Shown here piece by piece: positions 24,901-33,189 of a DNA stretch of 64,000 nucleotides. This DNA is from Sabellastarte sp. h YS-2021. Taxonomy: Eukaryota > Annelida > Polychaeta > Sabellida > Sabellidae. Both the position numbers and the translations under genes were made by a program. The stretch lies in the NCBI GenBank assembly GCA_964017235.1, contig OZ024934.1, positions 91,416,706-91,480,705 on the forward strand, given 5' to 3'. The notes beneath the pieces are model-generated. The model ran no database searches. It saw nothing but the letters and a program-made list of their open reading frames with translations, and was not told the DNA's origin. Numbering within the stretch: the stretch's first letter is position 1; each line of letters opens with the position of its first letter.

Positions 24901-27900
24901 AATGAATATTGTGAACTTAAGTAGTTTAGACTACAAGATACATCAGATTTACTCCCTTTCAAGACAAGGTTGTAACAGAGTCTAACAATACTATTTGGAC
25001 TAGATTGACAATTCTGAAGAAACTTTAGTTGTCGTCTGTGTAATTGCACATCAATATCAAAATGGTAATTAAATTTTCAGATTTTTGCACATTTAGTTAT
25101 TCTTACTAAATTGAAACAAAAAGTTGAATACCTGTTTATCATGTGTATCAATATCCATACTTCTGATGAGCCAAAACAAAAATATGTATTCATATGTGTC
25201 CATTTCTTGTCTGCTTTGCTTGTTTTTACTTTCATTTCTTTTGTTTCTTCCCTTAGAGAGAGATGACATCTCTACAGGGGAGTTTTACACCACCTTGGAG
25301 GACCAGGCCTTGTTTGAGACTTGCTATCCAGAGCTTGTGAAGGAATTCACAGCAGAACTGGATAAGAAAGGTACAGTTTTTCTAGCTTGATTAGTTTAGG
25401 TTAATTACTTGAAAGTGCATATATTCGTAAAATTTCAGAGCATTTTATTGCGGACTATAAACAAAACTTAAATATCCAGCAGTGCTTTTACACAACAGAA
25501 TCACACAGGATTTATTTACTTTCTATTTCTTTTACAGTTGATTTCATATTTTTCACTGTTGAAACTGTTGAATTTGACATTATTAAATTGCCATTTTGGA
25601 AGAAATAAGTGTACTTCTTGTATGAGATTGAAATAAATAAATGTTCTTCAATGGTTGTATTATAAAAGATAGTTTGTATTGGGGGCATCAATGGCCAACT
25701 ATATACTTTATTGAAGGGAAGAAACCCAAAAAAGCTAAAGAAAATACAAAGGAGATTACTGAAGATGTAGCTGTGGTAAGCAGGATGGAGTCTCTGAGTC
25801 TTAAAGTGGAAGAACCTGAAAAGGTTACTATTTTTTAAGTTATTTTTTGCCATTAACATTCGCTTTAATTATTGTTACATTTCTTGATTCTCATGAAAGG
25901 GTTAGTTCTGTTTGAATTAGTCATCACCTTTCTTAAATTTTTTTGTATACCAGTTCAGTACTAGAAAATGATCTCCCTAACAGACAAACAAATGCAAATT
26001 GAAATAAGGCTTAATAAATGACCACCTCAATTCTTATTTGTCATCTATTGCAGTCAAAGAGTGACGTCCCTGCTGGAAACTTACCCAGGAAGTCTGTAAA
26101 AGCCAAAACCAGTTCAGAAAGCAACCCCTATCTCAGTGTTAAAAAACTCCCTGAAACCAAGCCAGAAGTCGGAAAACCTGTGTGTTCAGTCAAGAAAAAA
26201 ATCGGCTTGGAAGCAGTACTGGGCGAGATACAGAATTTGCCCCGGGACAAGTGCAAGGAAGTGGTAACCATGGCTAAAAATGGTGACCTTAGTGATGCTT
26301 CTCAGGGAGAAACAGAAGAGGAGGAAATGTTGCCATTAAGTCAGAGGCTGATAAAAAGAGTAAAGGAATCAGTGACTTCAAATGGCAGCAAATCTAGTTC
26401 ATCAGAGGTTGTTGCAGCAACAGAAACAAAGGTGGTTGAAGACAAGACAAGGAAAAGTGGCTCCAAGTCTGAAGCAGTGTTTGTGGTTTCAGGTGACAGT
26501 GAAGATGAATTATTAAAACATGATGAGGTTTTTGTTGAGACGCAGTCAAAATCTGTCCAAAAAGGATCCATTCAGAGACTACCAACAAAAAAGCAGGGGT
26601 CTTGTATTTTGTTTTCTTCATCCGATGAGGATGAGCCAATTAGTGGTAGTAAGCCTAGGAAATTGACAGTCAAGTTCAATGACTCCACTGAATTCTCATT
26701 GTTACCAACAGGAAAGTCAGGTAGGAAAGAACCCGCTAAAGTAACCAAGTTCAGTTTTGATGACAGCAGTGATATAAGCCTACTGGAACCAAGCCTAGCA
26801 CATCGGATTAGTCGGATGAGCATAAGCGAAGAAAATCTGACTCAGGAATTGAAGACAACCAACGATCCTGAATCCTCATTAGATAAAAAAGACGATGGGG
26901 GTTGTAGTGAACCAGAAGCCAACTTCTCACTGGGACTGACTTTTAATTGTAGTCATCATGATGATGAAGAGAAAGCAAATGAATCCTTTGAAGATGACAA
27001 AGTGAGGGCCAACAAACCTTTAGTAGATGATCAAAAAGAAACAGCAGGGATTCTAGGTTGCAAGAGCTCCAGCCGTAGTGATTCCATTGAGAAATGTAGA
27101 GAAACTGCCCTGGATGTGTCGTGTACATCACTGGATTGCTCAGCATTTCTTCCTCTGGATATGACCTTGACTGCAAAGTTAAAGGAGGATAGAGAGTCAC
27201 AAAGTTCAGAGGATAGTCCTCAAAGGTCAATGCCCCCCGGGCAATGTGATGAGACACTATTGGTACAAAGAAAAACTGAACTTTTGCCTGACATAGAAAG
27301 AGAAAGTAAGAATGTTGTTAAAAATAGCCAGGATATTTGTGTTGGGTTCTCGCATAAAGAACCTGCAGATGATATTGATGTTACGATTGCCATAGATAAA
27401 TATGCTATGGTTCATCCTTGTGTACAAACTACAGATTCTTCTGAAGGTGACCTAACTCTGGTAGTACAAAGTAGAACAGACATTATTGTACAAAGAGACA
27501 CCACAACTGTCCCAGTGGAGACTGAAATGGATTGTACAGTCAATATGAACTCCACTATAGCTTTAACAAGACATAATTCTCAGACTGGCCTTAATGATAA
27601 TGATCCACATAAACCAAGTGATGATGTTACACTTGTATTTACCAACATAATCAAAACTGATTCAGAACTAGGCAATAAACATGCTTGTGAAACTGAACTT
27701 AGTGAGAACATTGATGACTTGGATAAGACATTGACAAGGCCAAACCCAGTGCAAAACGGGCAAAGTAATGATACAACCATACTAGTCAGCAACACATGGA
27801 CCAAAGAAAGGCTGGAGGAAACCATTCGAGTGGAAAAGTTGCACTTTGTGGATGAAATGGCATCTGCTTGTCTGACAGAAGCTGGCTCATGTATAGATGG

Positions 27901-30064
27901 AACAACTCTGGTCACTGATAATATCACTGGAAAAGACACTCATTTATCATCTGTGGATGAGACGATGATATTAGACAAGCCAATAAAACCAACCCCTTCA
28001 ACAGATGAAACTATCTTGGTCAGAAGACCATCAAAAGATGAAGATTCAGCAGAAGAAACTATTGCAATAATTGGGCATATGCAAAGAATAGCCTCAGCAG
28101 ATGAAACCATTCTTGTGAGTGAGTCTTGTAAAGGAATGGTCTCTGGGGATAAAACTATTGCCATTGGAGGAAATTTAGGAAATGTTTCAGGTGAAACTGC
28201 TGCTATGAGTAAAGTGTTTATGCATGAAATGGATAAAGAAGATTACACTAGCATTGATGCTTGTGGTACCTTGGACTCAGGTAAAAATGATACTATTGTT
28301 GTAAATGCAGAGAATGTTTGCTATTTTTATGACTCCAGGAAGGATCGTAAAACTCAGGAAGATGTCAGTCTTGCATTAAACGAAGATACTCTGTTGGTAC
28401 ATCAGCCATTGAGTACTGATGAGCTTCCCAAATCGATGCCAACAGAGTTCCATTTAAATGCTGAAGAAACTATTTGCTTCAACACAGAAAATCATTCTGT
28501 TGCAAAGGACTCTGAAGTGGACAGTCGGTCCATTGCTTGCAAGGATGATTTTAACCCAGATCTGGATAATGGTTGCGACTTGGATTTGACTCTGAACAAT
28601 GACCTGCTTTCAGAGTCTATTATTTCATTTGCACCAGGCTTAAGAAGTTCGGGGCAACAAAGGGTAAATTCAAAATTAACAAATGCTGGTAAAACTGATA
28701 CTGAATGTGTAATTACATTAAGTATGGAGAAGAATGAGGGTAAAAGTACTGGGGAGAATCTGCACAGTTTAGTTACTGAAGTTATGAACAGCAGTGAGTC
28801 ATCAGAGGACCATGATGACACCCTGGTGGAGAGTTCATGCAAGCTTTCAATGGACAATAATTCGAATCACATTTTAAAGTCAAGTGACGTGGATGTTAGG
28901 TCTAAAACAGGAAAAAAAGACTCAGGATATAATACAGAGTTCATCAGTATAGAAATCAGTGCCAAAGTTTTAGAAATGACTGAGAAAGTGTCAAACATAC
29001 ACCAGAAAGTGAGGGATAAGAACAATCTCAGTGAGGCTCCAGTGCAACAAAATAGAGACTGTGTAGAAACAGATGCAAAGACTCCAGTCACTGTTAAAGC
29101 ATCAGATTTACAGCAGGAGAAAATAATAGCAACTGATGGTAATACGAGTGAAACACCAGTCAATCATAAGAAACAGTTGATGGCCAGCAAAGCTTCTGCA
29201 CCTAAACAAGTAAAGTCCAGCAAGACTTTGAATGATGAAAAGAATACCGCAGTGGATGCAAAAACAAAGAAAGATGCAACATCCAAGGGTACGGAAACCA
29301 GATATAAACTATCTGCTAAAGAGGGACCAACAGATGGAAAAGAAAATAAGAGAACTAAAACTGATCAGAATAACACCTCTATCATAGATTTGACTGGTAA
29401 CACACCAATAGCTCGGCGGACTAGAGGACGGAACTTGCCTCCCAAAAAAACACTACCTAAGGAAGCCGTTGCTGCTGTTACCAAGACGACAGGTAGAATT
29501 AAGACGGGGCATAAGCCAAAGGATGAGATTGATGTTGATGGTATTATAGTGCTAAATGCATCAAATTCAATGACACGTTCAAAAGTGAAAAACAGTGACC
29601 CAGTACAGCTGAAATTACATAGCGGTGGACAGACTGGTAAATGTACTGGAATAAGTTCTAGATCCCGTTGTTGCAAGGAACCACAAAAGGAAAATAAACC
29701 AGAATCTTCTCAAAAAGTGGGAGCGTTAACCAATGGCAAAAGGGTTAGAAGTAGAGACAATGGAGTCAATGACAAAGTTTCGAAAAAAATCAATGATACT
29801 GGTGCAGCCAAACCTTGTACCAGATGGGATTTACGCAGTAGACAAGTGAACAAATTTGAAGCATCAGAAACTTCAGCCACAAATGGCTCCACTAGAAAAA
29901 TAAACCGGGTCACAGAGGCAAGGAAAACAAGGAGGCCTGAAGCTGCACAGACTGAAGTGATTGTTGTGACTGATTCTCCTGTACAGAGGAGAACTACAAG
30001 GAGCAGCCGGCAACGGGTGCAAGCAAGAACTAAGGCAGTTGGTGAAGTGATTGTCATCGACTAA
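9839..30064 (+). CDS. GEN1: GEN1-type Holliday junction 5' flap endonuclease, 13 exons
   Basis: Exons: 9839-9999, 10778-10894, 11195-11276, 12964-13053, 13991-14077, 14539-14723, 15603-15702, 21132-21218, 23513-23643, 24300-24361, 25257-25370, 25717-25823 (or 25775), 26054-30064. Every junction is GT-AG and phase-consistent, giving about 1,777 residues versus roughly 900 in vertebrates. The start MGVKDLWKVLEPVKQ matches the GEN1 N-terminus. XPG metal ligands are visible at D30, D75/E77, E138/E140 (GEAEA), D159/D161 (TNDGD) and D212 (GCDY), followed by the helix-hairpin-helix GVPGVG and a chromodomain-like segment. GEN1 cuts four-way junctions symmetrically after homologous recombination. A good acceptor (CTTTTCAG) at 9808 suggests a separate 5' UTR exon. 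The main oddity is the very long last exon. Confidence 0.95.
10000..10777. other. GEN1 intron 1
   Basis: AT-rich, with a poly-A tract near 10396. No repeat family or coding frame recognised. Confidence 0.6.
10778..10894 (+). CDS. GEN1: GEN1 exon 2
   Basis: Encodes NLFFRVSHLTQAGVHLVFV then IDGEAP, with metal-binding D75 and E77. Flanked by TGTAG and GTCTGT splice sites. Length 117, phase kept. Confidence 0.93.
11195..11276 (+). CDS. GEN1: GEN1 exon 3
   Basis: Encodes FPGKNFGRGKASAKTASRSH then FKALLRE, the basic arch segment before the I domain. Acceptor TTCAG, donor GTGAGC. Confidence 0.9.
11760..11940 (+). repeat. tRNA-type SINE in GEN1 intron 3
   Basis: Starts CCTCAGTGGCCTAGTTGGTTAG, a typical pol III A-box tRNA head, followed by a block containing GAGGACCTGG and a tail with GGACATAAAACCCC. 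The B-box is not clear. Confidence 0.5.
12002..12240 (+). repeat. tRNA-derived SINE in GEN1 intron 3
   Basis: A-box TGGCACAGTGGTAA near 12014 fits the pol III consensus TGGCnnAGTGG. B-box-like GAGTTCATATCCC lies near 12057. The body ends with AAATAAATACATAAAT, an A-rich simple tail. Confidence 0.7.
12964..13053 (+). CDS. GEN1: GEN1 exon 4 (XPG I domain start)
   Basis: Encodes CCEMLDYMGIPYIQSVGEAE and on to LLNKER. E138 and E140 of GEAEA are catalytic. Acceptor TTATAG, donor GTACGT, phase 0 on both sides. Confidence 0.93.
13318..13842. mobile_element. hAT-type MITE with 8-bp target duplication, GEN1 intron 4
   Basis: Ends read TAGGGGCACAACGATTC and, inverted, TAGGGCTGCAAGCGAGCC, an imperfect hAT-like terminal repeat. 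The flanks are identical 8-mers ATAAAAAG at 13310-13317 and 13843-13850. The 525-bp interior is AT-rich and non-coding, so it must have moved with a transposase supplied elsewhere. Confidence 0.8.
13991..14077 (+). CDS. GEN1: GEN1 exon 5 (XPG I domain)
   Basis: Encodes VDGVITNDGDAFLYGARKV. D159 and D161 bind metal. Acceptor CTATAG, donor GTAATG. Confidence 0.94.
14115..14270 (+). repeat. Possible degraded tRNA-SINE, GEN1 intron 5
   Basis: A TTGGCCAGAGGCTTTAG head and a GTCATGTGTTTGAATCCAG B-box-like string lie about 60 bases apart, as in tRNA-derived SINEs. No clear tail is seen. Confidence 0.35.
14539..14723 (+). CDS. GEN1: GEN1 exon 6 (H2TH region)
   Basis: Encodes GLDREKLVALGLFLGCDYAP then KGVPGVGYNTALKYL. 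D212 is the last catalytic acid. The helix-two-turn-helix binds the DNA backbone. Acceptor TTTGCAG, donor GTGAGA, phase 2. Confidence 0.95.
14877..15235 (+). repeat. Diverged tandem duplication in GEN1 intron 6
   Basis: Two copies of a roughly 179-bp unit start at 14877 (CACTTGTCAGCACATATAATTG) and 15056 (CACTTGTCAACGCATATAATTG) and share AGCTTTTATC and a GGTTRTGGTAT block. Confidence 0.65.
15603..15702 (+). CDS. GEN1: GEN1 exon 7
   Basis: Encodes LCDWPSGRFTPLCQVEEQIR and on to LPVFPNFK. The segment preceding the C-terminal nuclease helices. Acceptor TTTACAG, donor GTGTTG. Confidence 0.85.
16318..17255. repeat. Satellite A, 169-bp unit, about 6 copies
   Basis: The landmark AAAATGCTTATATCTCGAAA recurs near 16324, 16493, 16662, 16831, 16999 and 17169, a 168-170-bp period. 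Each unit also holds ATTTCGACGAAATTTTTGAC and the near-palindrome AAATGGCGGCCATTTTGAA. Small open frames exist on both strands, but a 169-bp period shifts frame each unit, so they are not genes. Confidence 0.92.
17258..19665. repeat. Satellite B, 133-bp unit, about 18 copies
   Basis: A unit beginning AGCTTTCACTTGGTGAAG recurs at 17262, 17395, 17528, 17661 and on to about 19645. It also contains CTCAAAATGAGTAAATG and AGTATTGCAGATAGCCAATT. Copies are highly uniform in the middle and more diverged at both edges, the pattern expected from unequal exchange or recent amplification. Confidence 0.93.
19735..20030. repeat. Satellite A remnants beyond satellite B
   Basis: Two further diverged satellite A units (landmarks near 19821 and 19982) lie right of satellite B. 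B therefore sits inside an originally continuous A array. Confidence 0.85.
20834..20967. repeat. Fold-back element with about 49-bp arms, GEN1 intron 7
   Basis: Arm 20834-20882 (TAGCAATAAAGGAC...AATAAATCACAA) is the near inverse complement of 20919-20967, with a 36-base loop. This is a MITE-like hairpin. Confidence 0.75.
21132..21218 (+). CDS. GEN1: GEN1 exon 8
   Basis: Encodes VVNEFMVPKDKIPRKHTIVA then KRPKMFTTQ, equivalent to the helix ending in the Q/R-F motif before the EKMEW region. Acceptor TTCCAG, donor GTAAGT. It is separated from exon 7 by a 5.4-kb satellite-laden intron. Confidence 0.88.
21810..23115 (+). repeat. Nuclear-receptor-site satellite, copy 1, GEN1 intron 8
   Basis: Tandem, diverged units of roughly 140-150 bp containing GTAAGGTGTAGGAAGTTGAT, GTGTGACCTTGATTTGACC and AGTGACCTTGACCTTTAAAA. 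TGACCT half-sites recur throughout. A perfect TGACCTTTGACCT (inverse of AGGTCAAAGGTCA) sits at 22390-22402. Short open frames on both strands are satellite artefacts. Confidence 0.88.
23180..23425 (+). repeat. Flank shared by both nuclear-receptor-site satellite copies
   Basis: Text such as ACAACTTCATAATTTACAG, CTGTTTCCCTACTTCTATAT and GAGGTACGGGCATC recurs in diverged form at about 31800-31985, so the satellite belongs to a larger dispersed element. Confidence 0.6.
23513..23643 (+). CDS. GEN1: GEN1 exon 9
   Basis: Encodes KFLMQKLEWELEYAFEKILP then LVTFYDLNSI. This matches the conserved end of the GEN1 nuclease core. Acceptor TTTGTAG, donor GTAATC, phase 2. Confidence 0.9.
24215..24292 (+). 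repeat. 38-bp tandem duplication in GEN1 intron 9
   Basis: Two near-identical copies of AATTTGCACTATATATCTTA plus following bases lie immediately before the polypyrimidine tract and acceptor of exon 10. Confidence 0.85.
24300..24361 (+). CDS. GEN1: GEN1 exon 10 (chromodomain part 1)
   Basis: Encodes RIVKSCVRHFVPLYKIEWYK, the beta-strand part of the chromodomain found after the nuclease core in animal GEN1. Acceptor TTTCAG, donor GTAAGC. Confidence 0.88.
24723..25049 (-). pseudogene. Possible LINE C-terminal fragment in GEN1 intron 10
   Basis: A 108-codon antisense frame contains SSPNSIVRLCYNLVL, SLNYLSSQYSLDKYQ and AGTINDFIEMRDCTLFPDCD. These look like the region C-terminal to RT in some invertebrate LINE proteins. 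There is no catalytic motif. I am not sure of the family. Confidence 0.35.
25257..25370 (+). CDS. GEN1: GEN1 exon 11 (chromodomain part 2)
   Basis: Encodes TGEFYTTLEDQALFETCYPE then LVKEFTAELDKK, matching the GEN1 chromodomain helix. Acceptor CTTAG, donor GTACAG, phase 1. Confidence 0.9.
25717..25823 (+). CDS. GEN1: GEN1 exon 12 (basic linker, two possible donors)
   Basis: Encodes GKKPKKAKENTKEITEDVAV and on to VEEPEK. The donor may be GTAAGC at 25776 or GTTACT at 25824. Both give phase 0. The first is the stronger site, but the extra 16 codons look coding. Confidence 0.75.
26054..30064 (+). CDS. GEN1: GEN1 exon 13, giant disordered tail with DETILV repeats
   Basis: One exon of 1,336 codons, open to TAA. 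Composition is Ser/Thr/Asp/Glu/Lys-rich with no folded domain I recognise. Between 27245 and 28830 a motif like D-E-T-I-L-V recurs about 16 times (DETLLV, DVTIAI, DLTLVV, DVTLVF, DTTILV, EETIRV, GTTLVT, DETMIL, DETILV twice, EETIAI, DKTIAI, DTIVV, DTLLV, EETICF, DTLVE). The last 250 residues are basic (RRTRGRNLPPKK, TRSSRQRVQARTK) and contain IIDLT, GIIVLN, VIVVTDS and a terminal EVIVID, all like SUMO-interacting motifs. Vertebrate GEN1 has a shorter unstructured tail that regulates localisation. The function of this one is inferred only. The upstream ATG at 26018 lies in the intron and is not needed. Confidence 0.88.
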   Translation, partial: SKSDVPAGNLPRKSVKAKTSSESNPYLSVKKLPETKPEVGKPVCSVKKKIGLEAVLGEIQNLPRDKCKEVVTMAKNGDLSDASQGETEEEEMLPLSQRLIKRVKESVTSNGSKSSSSEVVAATETKVVEDKTRKSGSKSEAVFVVSGDSEDELLKHDEVFVETQSKSVQKGSIQRLPTKKQGSCILFSSSDEDEPISGSKPRKLTVKFNDSTEFSLLPTGKSGRKEPAKVTKFSFDDSSDISLLEPSLAHRISRMSISEENLTQELKTTNDPESSLDKKDDGGCSEPEANFSLGLTFNCSHHDDEEKANESFEDDKVRANKPLVDDQKETAGILGCKSSSRSDSIEKCRETALDVSCTSLDCSAFLPLDMTLTAKLKEDRESQSSEDSPQRSMPPGQCDETLLVQRKTELLPDIERESKNVVKNSQDICVGFSHKEPADDIDVTIAIDKYAMVHPCVQTTDSSEGDLTLVVQSRTDIIVQRDTTTVPVETEMDCTVNMNSTIALTRHNSQTGLNDNDPHKPSDDVTLVFTNIIKTDSELGNKHACETELSENIDDLDKTLTRPNPVQNGQSNDTTILVSNTWTKERLEETIRVEKLHFVDEMASACLTEAGSCIDGTTLVTDNITGKDTHLSSVDETMILDKPIKPTPSTDETILVRRPSKDEDSAEETIAIIGHMQRIASADETILVSESCKGMVSGDKTIAIGGNLGNVSGETAAMSKVFMHEMDKEDYTSIDACGTLDSGKNDTIVVNAENVCYFYDSRKDRKTQEDVSLALNEDTLLVHQPLSTDELPKSMPTEFHLNAEETICFNTENHSVAKDSEVDSRSIACKDDFNPDLDNGCDLDLTLNNDLLSESIISFAPGLRSSGQQRVNSKLTNAGKTDTECVITLSMEKNEGKSTGENLHSLVTEVMNSSESSEDHDDTLVESSCKLSMDNNSNHILKSSDVDVRSKTGKKDSGYNTEFISIEISAKVLEMTEKVSNIHQKVRDKNNLSEAPVQQNRDCVETDAKTPVTVKASDLQQEKIIATDGNTSETPVNHKKQLMASKASAPKQVKSSKTLNDEKNTAVDAKTKKDATSKGTETRYKLSAKEGPTDGKENKRTKTDQNNTSIIDLTGNTPIARRTRGRNLPPKKTLPKEAVAAVTKTTGRIKTGHKPKDEIDVDGIIVLNASNSMTRSKVKNSDPVQLKLHSGGQTGKCTGISSRSRCCKEPQKENKPESSQKVGALTNGKRVRSRDNGVNDKVSKKINDTGAAKPCTRWDLRSRQVNKFEASETSATNGSTRKINRVTEARKTRRPEAAQTEVIVVTDSPVQRRTTRSSRQRVQARTKAVGEVIVID

Positions 30065-30115
30065 ATCATGGAGAACAATCAAAATTTTGACAGTTTTTTA
30101 CGTGATTGAAATAAA
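30065..30115 (+). terminator. GEN1: GEN1 3' UTR and poly(A) signal
   Basis: AATAAA at 30110-30115 lies 46 bases after the stop. A second, overlapping AATAAATAAA lies near 30210. Confidence 0.75.
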
Positions 30116-30589
30116 TGCTTGATTGTTATTTTAAGGTCAGCTTTTTAAAAGCATATTAACATAGCACTACCTTGCTCCCTATTATTGCCGGGTACCACTT
30201 TGCTATACCAATAAATAAAATATTAGTGTTTCAGTAACGGCCATATATTTTCATAGCCCTTTTTGTGTGGTCTTGTTCAGTTCTTATAAGAAAGTTTTAT
30301 GCCTTATTTACCAGATTTGGGAGGTAATGTTATGATAATAGGTAGCATGTTTCCAGTGCATGTTTCTGATACGTTTACAGCTGTAGTGTTCTAATAATCA
30401 GTGTGAATGTGGCTGCACTGTATGTATAGGAAATGTAACCTCATTTAAACATGGATAATGGAGTAAAAAAAATTATGAAATTTGCCACTGTGGTTCACCT
30501 GTCAAAAGTAAGACAAAATAATCAATATTTGTTCTAATTTAAATCTCAGAGACCTCATGTAGTCACAAAACTGACAAATTCGTTTCATG

Positions 30590-31465
30590 GCTTTTTACCC
30601 CATAGGCCTTAAGGTTGGGCAGTCGGGCGGGCGGCGGGGAAAAGTTTGTCCGGCCTGTATCTCAGAAACTGTAAGGTGTAGGAAGTTGATGCTTGGTAGG
30701 GACATTAGTTAGGGGGTGTAGGTGTGCAACATCATGGTGTGACGTTGATTTGACCTTTGATCTTGCCATAGTGACCTTGGCCTATAAAATCTTGTCCGGG
30801 CTATATCTCAGAAACTGTAAGGTGAAGGAAATTGATGGGGACATCGTTTAGAGGGTGTAGGTGTGCAACATCATGGTGTGACCTTGATTTGACCTTGCTG
30901 TAGTGACCTTGACCTATAATGCCTTGTCCGGGCTATATCTCGGAAACTGTAATGTATAGGAAGTTGATATGTGGTAGGGACATTGGTTAGGGGGTGTAGG
31001 TGTGCAACGTCATGCTGTGACCTTGATTTGACCTTGCCATAGTGACCTTGACCTACAAATCTTATCAGGGCTATATCTCGGAAACCGTAAGGTGTAGGAA
31101 GTTGATAATTGGTAGGGATATTAGATAGGGGTTGTGGGTGTGCAACGTCATGGTGTGACCTTGATTTGACTTTGCTGTAGTGACCTTGACCTATAAAATC
31201 TTGCCTGGGCTATATCTCGGAAACTGTAAGGTGTAGGAAGTTGATACTTGGTAGGGACATTGGCTAGGGTGTGTAGATATAAAATGTCATGGTGTGACCT
31301 TGATTTGACCTTGCCGTAGTGACCTTGGCCTAAAATGTCCGGGCTATATTTCAGAAACCATAAGGTGTAGGAAGTTGATATTTGGTAGGGACATTGGTTG
31401 GGGGTTATAGGTGTGCAACGTCATGGTGTGACCTGGATTTGACCTTTGATCTTGCATATCTGATG
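30590..31465 (+). repeat. Nuclear-receptor-site satellite, copy 2, 3' of GEN1
   Basis: Six units with landmarks near 30671, 30817, 30949, 31087, 31226 and 31360 (132-146-bp spacing). Each carries AGTGACCTTGACCTATAAAA or a variant, and GTGTGACCTTGATTTGACC. Copies are more alike than in intron 8, and the orientation is the same. Confidence 0.9.
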
Positions 31466-32696
31466 CTATTTTATATTTCTACAGGGATATGTGATACTAT
31501 TTTATCTCTCTTATATCTCTCGTATCTTTTCACCTGAATCTTGGTTGTCGCACCTTTGGATGTCTTTTGATGTAGATTAAGCACTGTTAAAGTCATATTA
31601 GAATTCATTAAGGGTTTTACTTTTGCAACTTCCCTTTGTAACAGATGGTATTGCATCAAGTGAGTCACAGGTTTTGCCCCAACTCCACATATAAGCATGT
31701 ATTGCCACATCTGTATGTATGGGTAATATTCAAAACATTCAAACCGTAATTCGACCATACATAATTGTGATATTTTCATTGACAGCTATTCTCCAGTTAA
31801 GAAATTTTACAGCTTCATAACTTTTAGTTTACTGAGTTGTCTTGTTTTAATACCTAATCTTTACATGCAGTGCTCTGAAAGTATCCCTATCTGTGTACGT
31901 TTCACTACTTCTGTATCTCATGGTGTTGAAACATATTTCTCCAGGCTGTGGGGTACGGGCATCGCTGATGCTATTTTTAGTATTATTGTATAAGCGTATT
32001 GTGTTTTTTTTACATGTGCGCTTTAGTGTATATATCAGAACAGACTTGGGGAAGTGATACATATTGTGTCATAATAATAACAGAAGCTTCAGTGACTTTG
32101 TTGTTAGCTTGACATGTAATCACTTGCCTCGGGCCTCCCTGCTCGTGGGTCTAAATACAACTTATATACAGCTATATGTGGTGTTTAACAAGAGTTCTAC
32201 TGTGGTTGTACATCAAGGAATGTAAATACCGCATTGAATTTGCATGGATAATGAAAGAGCTTTTAATGGAGGAGAAATTTTAAGTTTCACATTGTATTTT
32301 GTAATACAGTATGTTTGAAGTCAAATGCTTGGCTAAATTTTAAATGTTGAATTAAAAGGTAAACGTAATAGGATGCAATTATAAAATATTGAAGTGAGAA
32401 GTAATGTGGGTGAAGTATTTTGTACAGTTAAACACTGTTAAGTCGAATTGCAAATAACAGAAAAAAATGTTTCAGCCGCTCAGTTTCTAGATAACGGTGT
32501 AAATGCCTTGAATACTTATCTCTGAGGACCTGATGTATTTATTTCTAGTTAAAGTGGATTTCTGCTTAATGTAGTTTGACTTGGGGATTTTTCTTATGGA
32601 CTGTAGCTGTATATATTGCAACAAATTAACCTGCACTACATAAAGGAGTAATACAATAAGTCAGTTAATACCAACACGTTATCAGTAAATTCCCCA
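31466..32696. other. Intergenic, includes the satellite element's right flank
   Basis: Positions 31800-31990 resemble 23200-23420, the shared flank. The rest shows no coding frame I can support. Confidence 0.5.
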
Positions 32697-32930
32697 AAGG
32701 GGTACAGTGGTGAAGTGGGTAACAGTCACTTCTACAACTCAGCACCTGGGTTCCAATAAGGCAAAAATTGTAATTGCTTGCCAGTGCTTTGTGGATTTGA
32801 GTTCTGAATCTTCACCTGCTGGTCTGCACCTTCTTGCTCTATGTGCTCGGCTATCTGATGTGATATGACCCAGTACCATGTGTTGAAAGTGATGTTATAC
32901 CCAAATCAGTATAAATGTTCATTCTTCCAC
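32697..32930 (+). repeat. tRNA-type SINE
   Basis: Head GGTACAGTGGTGAAGTGGGTAA resembles an A-box and CACCTGGGTTCCAATAAG a B-box. The body has the TGCTTGCCAG...GTTCTGAATCTTCA layout seen in the intron 3 SINE. Confidence 0.6.
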
Positions 32931-33118
32931 CCAAGGTTCTATGGTAAAACAATTCTATTGAGTCTTGGTTTTTCTTTCAAGACAATTTATTGTGAATACT
33001 ATTACATGAACAGGGTTGAGAGAAAGCCTTAAGGTTCAAATTGAATCATAAATCCAACAGTTGATCTCTGATTTTAATATGGCAAAAAAGCCTAGTGTGT
33101 TGACTACAGAAACCAAGG

Positions 33119-33188
33119 TTTAGTCACAAAATAGCTTCAAAGGCTTATGGCATGCAGCCTTTATTTTGAGGCTATTTTGTGATTAAAT
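33119..33188. repeat. Hairpin inverted repeat
   Basis: TTTAGTCACAAAATAGCTTC at the left is matched by GAGGCTATTTTGTGATTAAA at the right. The inner AAAGGCT/AGCCTTT pair surrounds GGCATGC. It could form a stem of nearly 30 bp. Confidence 0.75.
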
Positions 33189-33189
33189 C

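Noticed and set aside
26018-26053. Starting a separate gene at the ATG at 26018
   Set aside because: TTGCAG at 26048-26053 is a proper acceptor in phase with GEN1 exon 12, so this is the last GEN1 exon, not a new gene.
26341-30082. Many antisense frames of 70-120 codons across GEN1 exon 13
   Set aside because: Shadows of the long sense exon. They show no domain and no splice logic.
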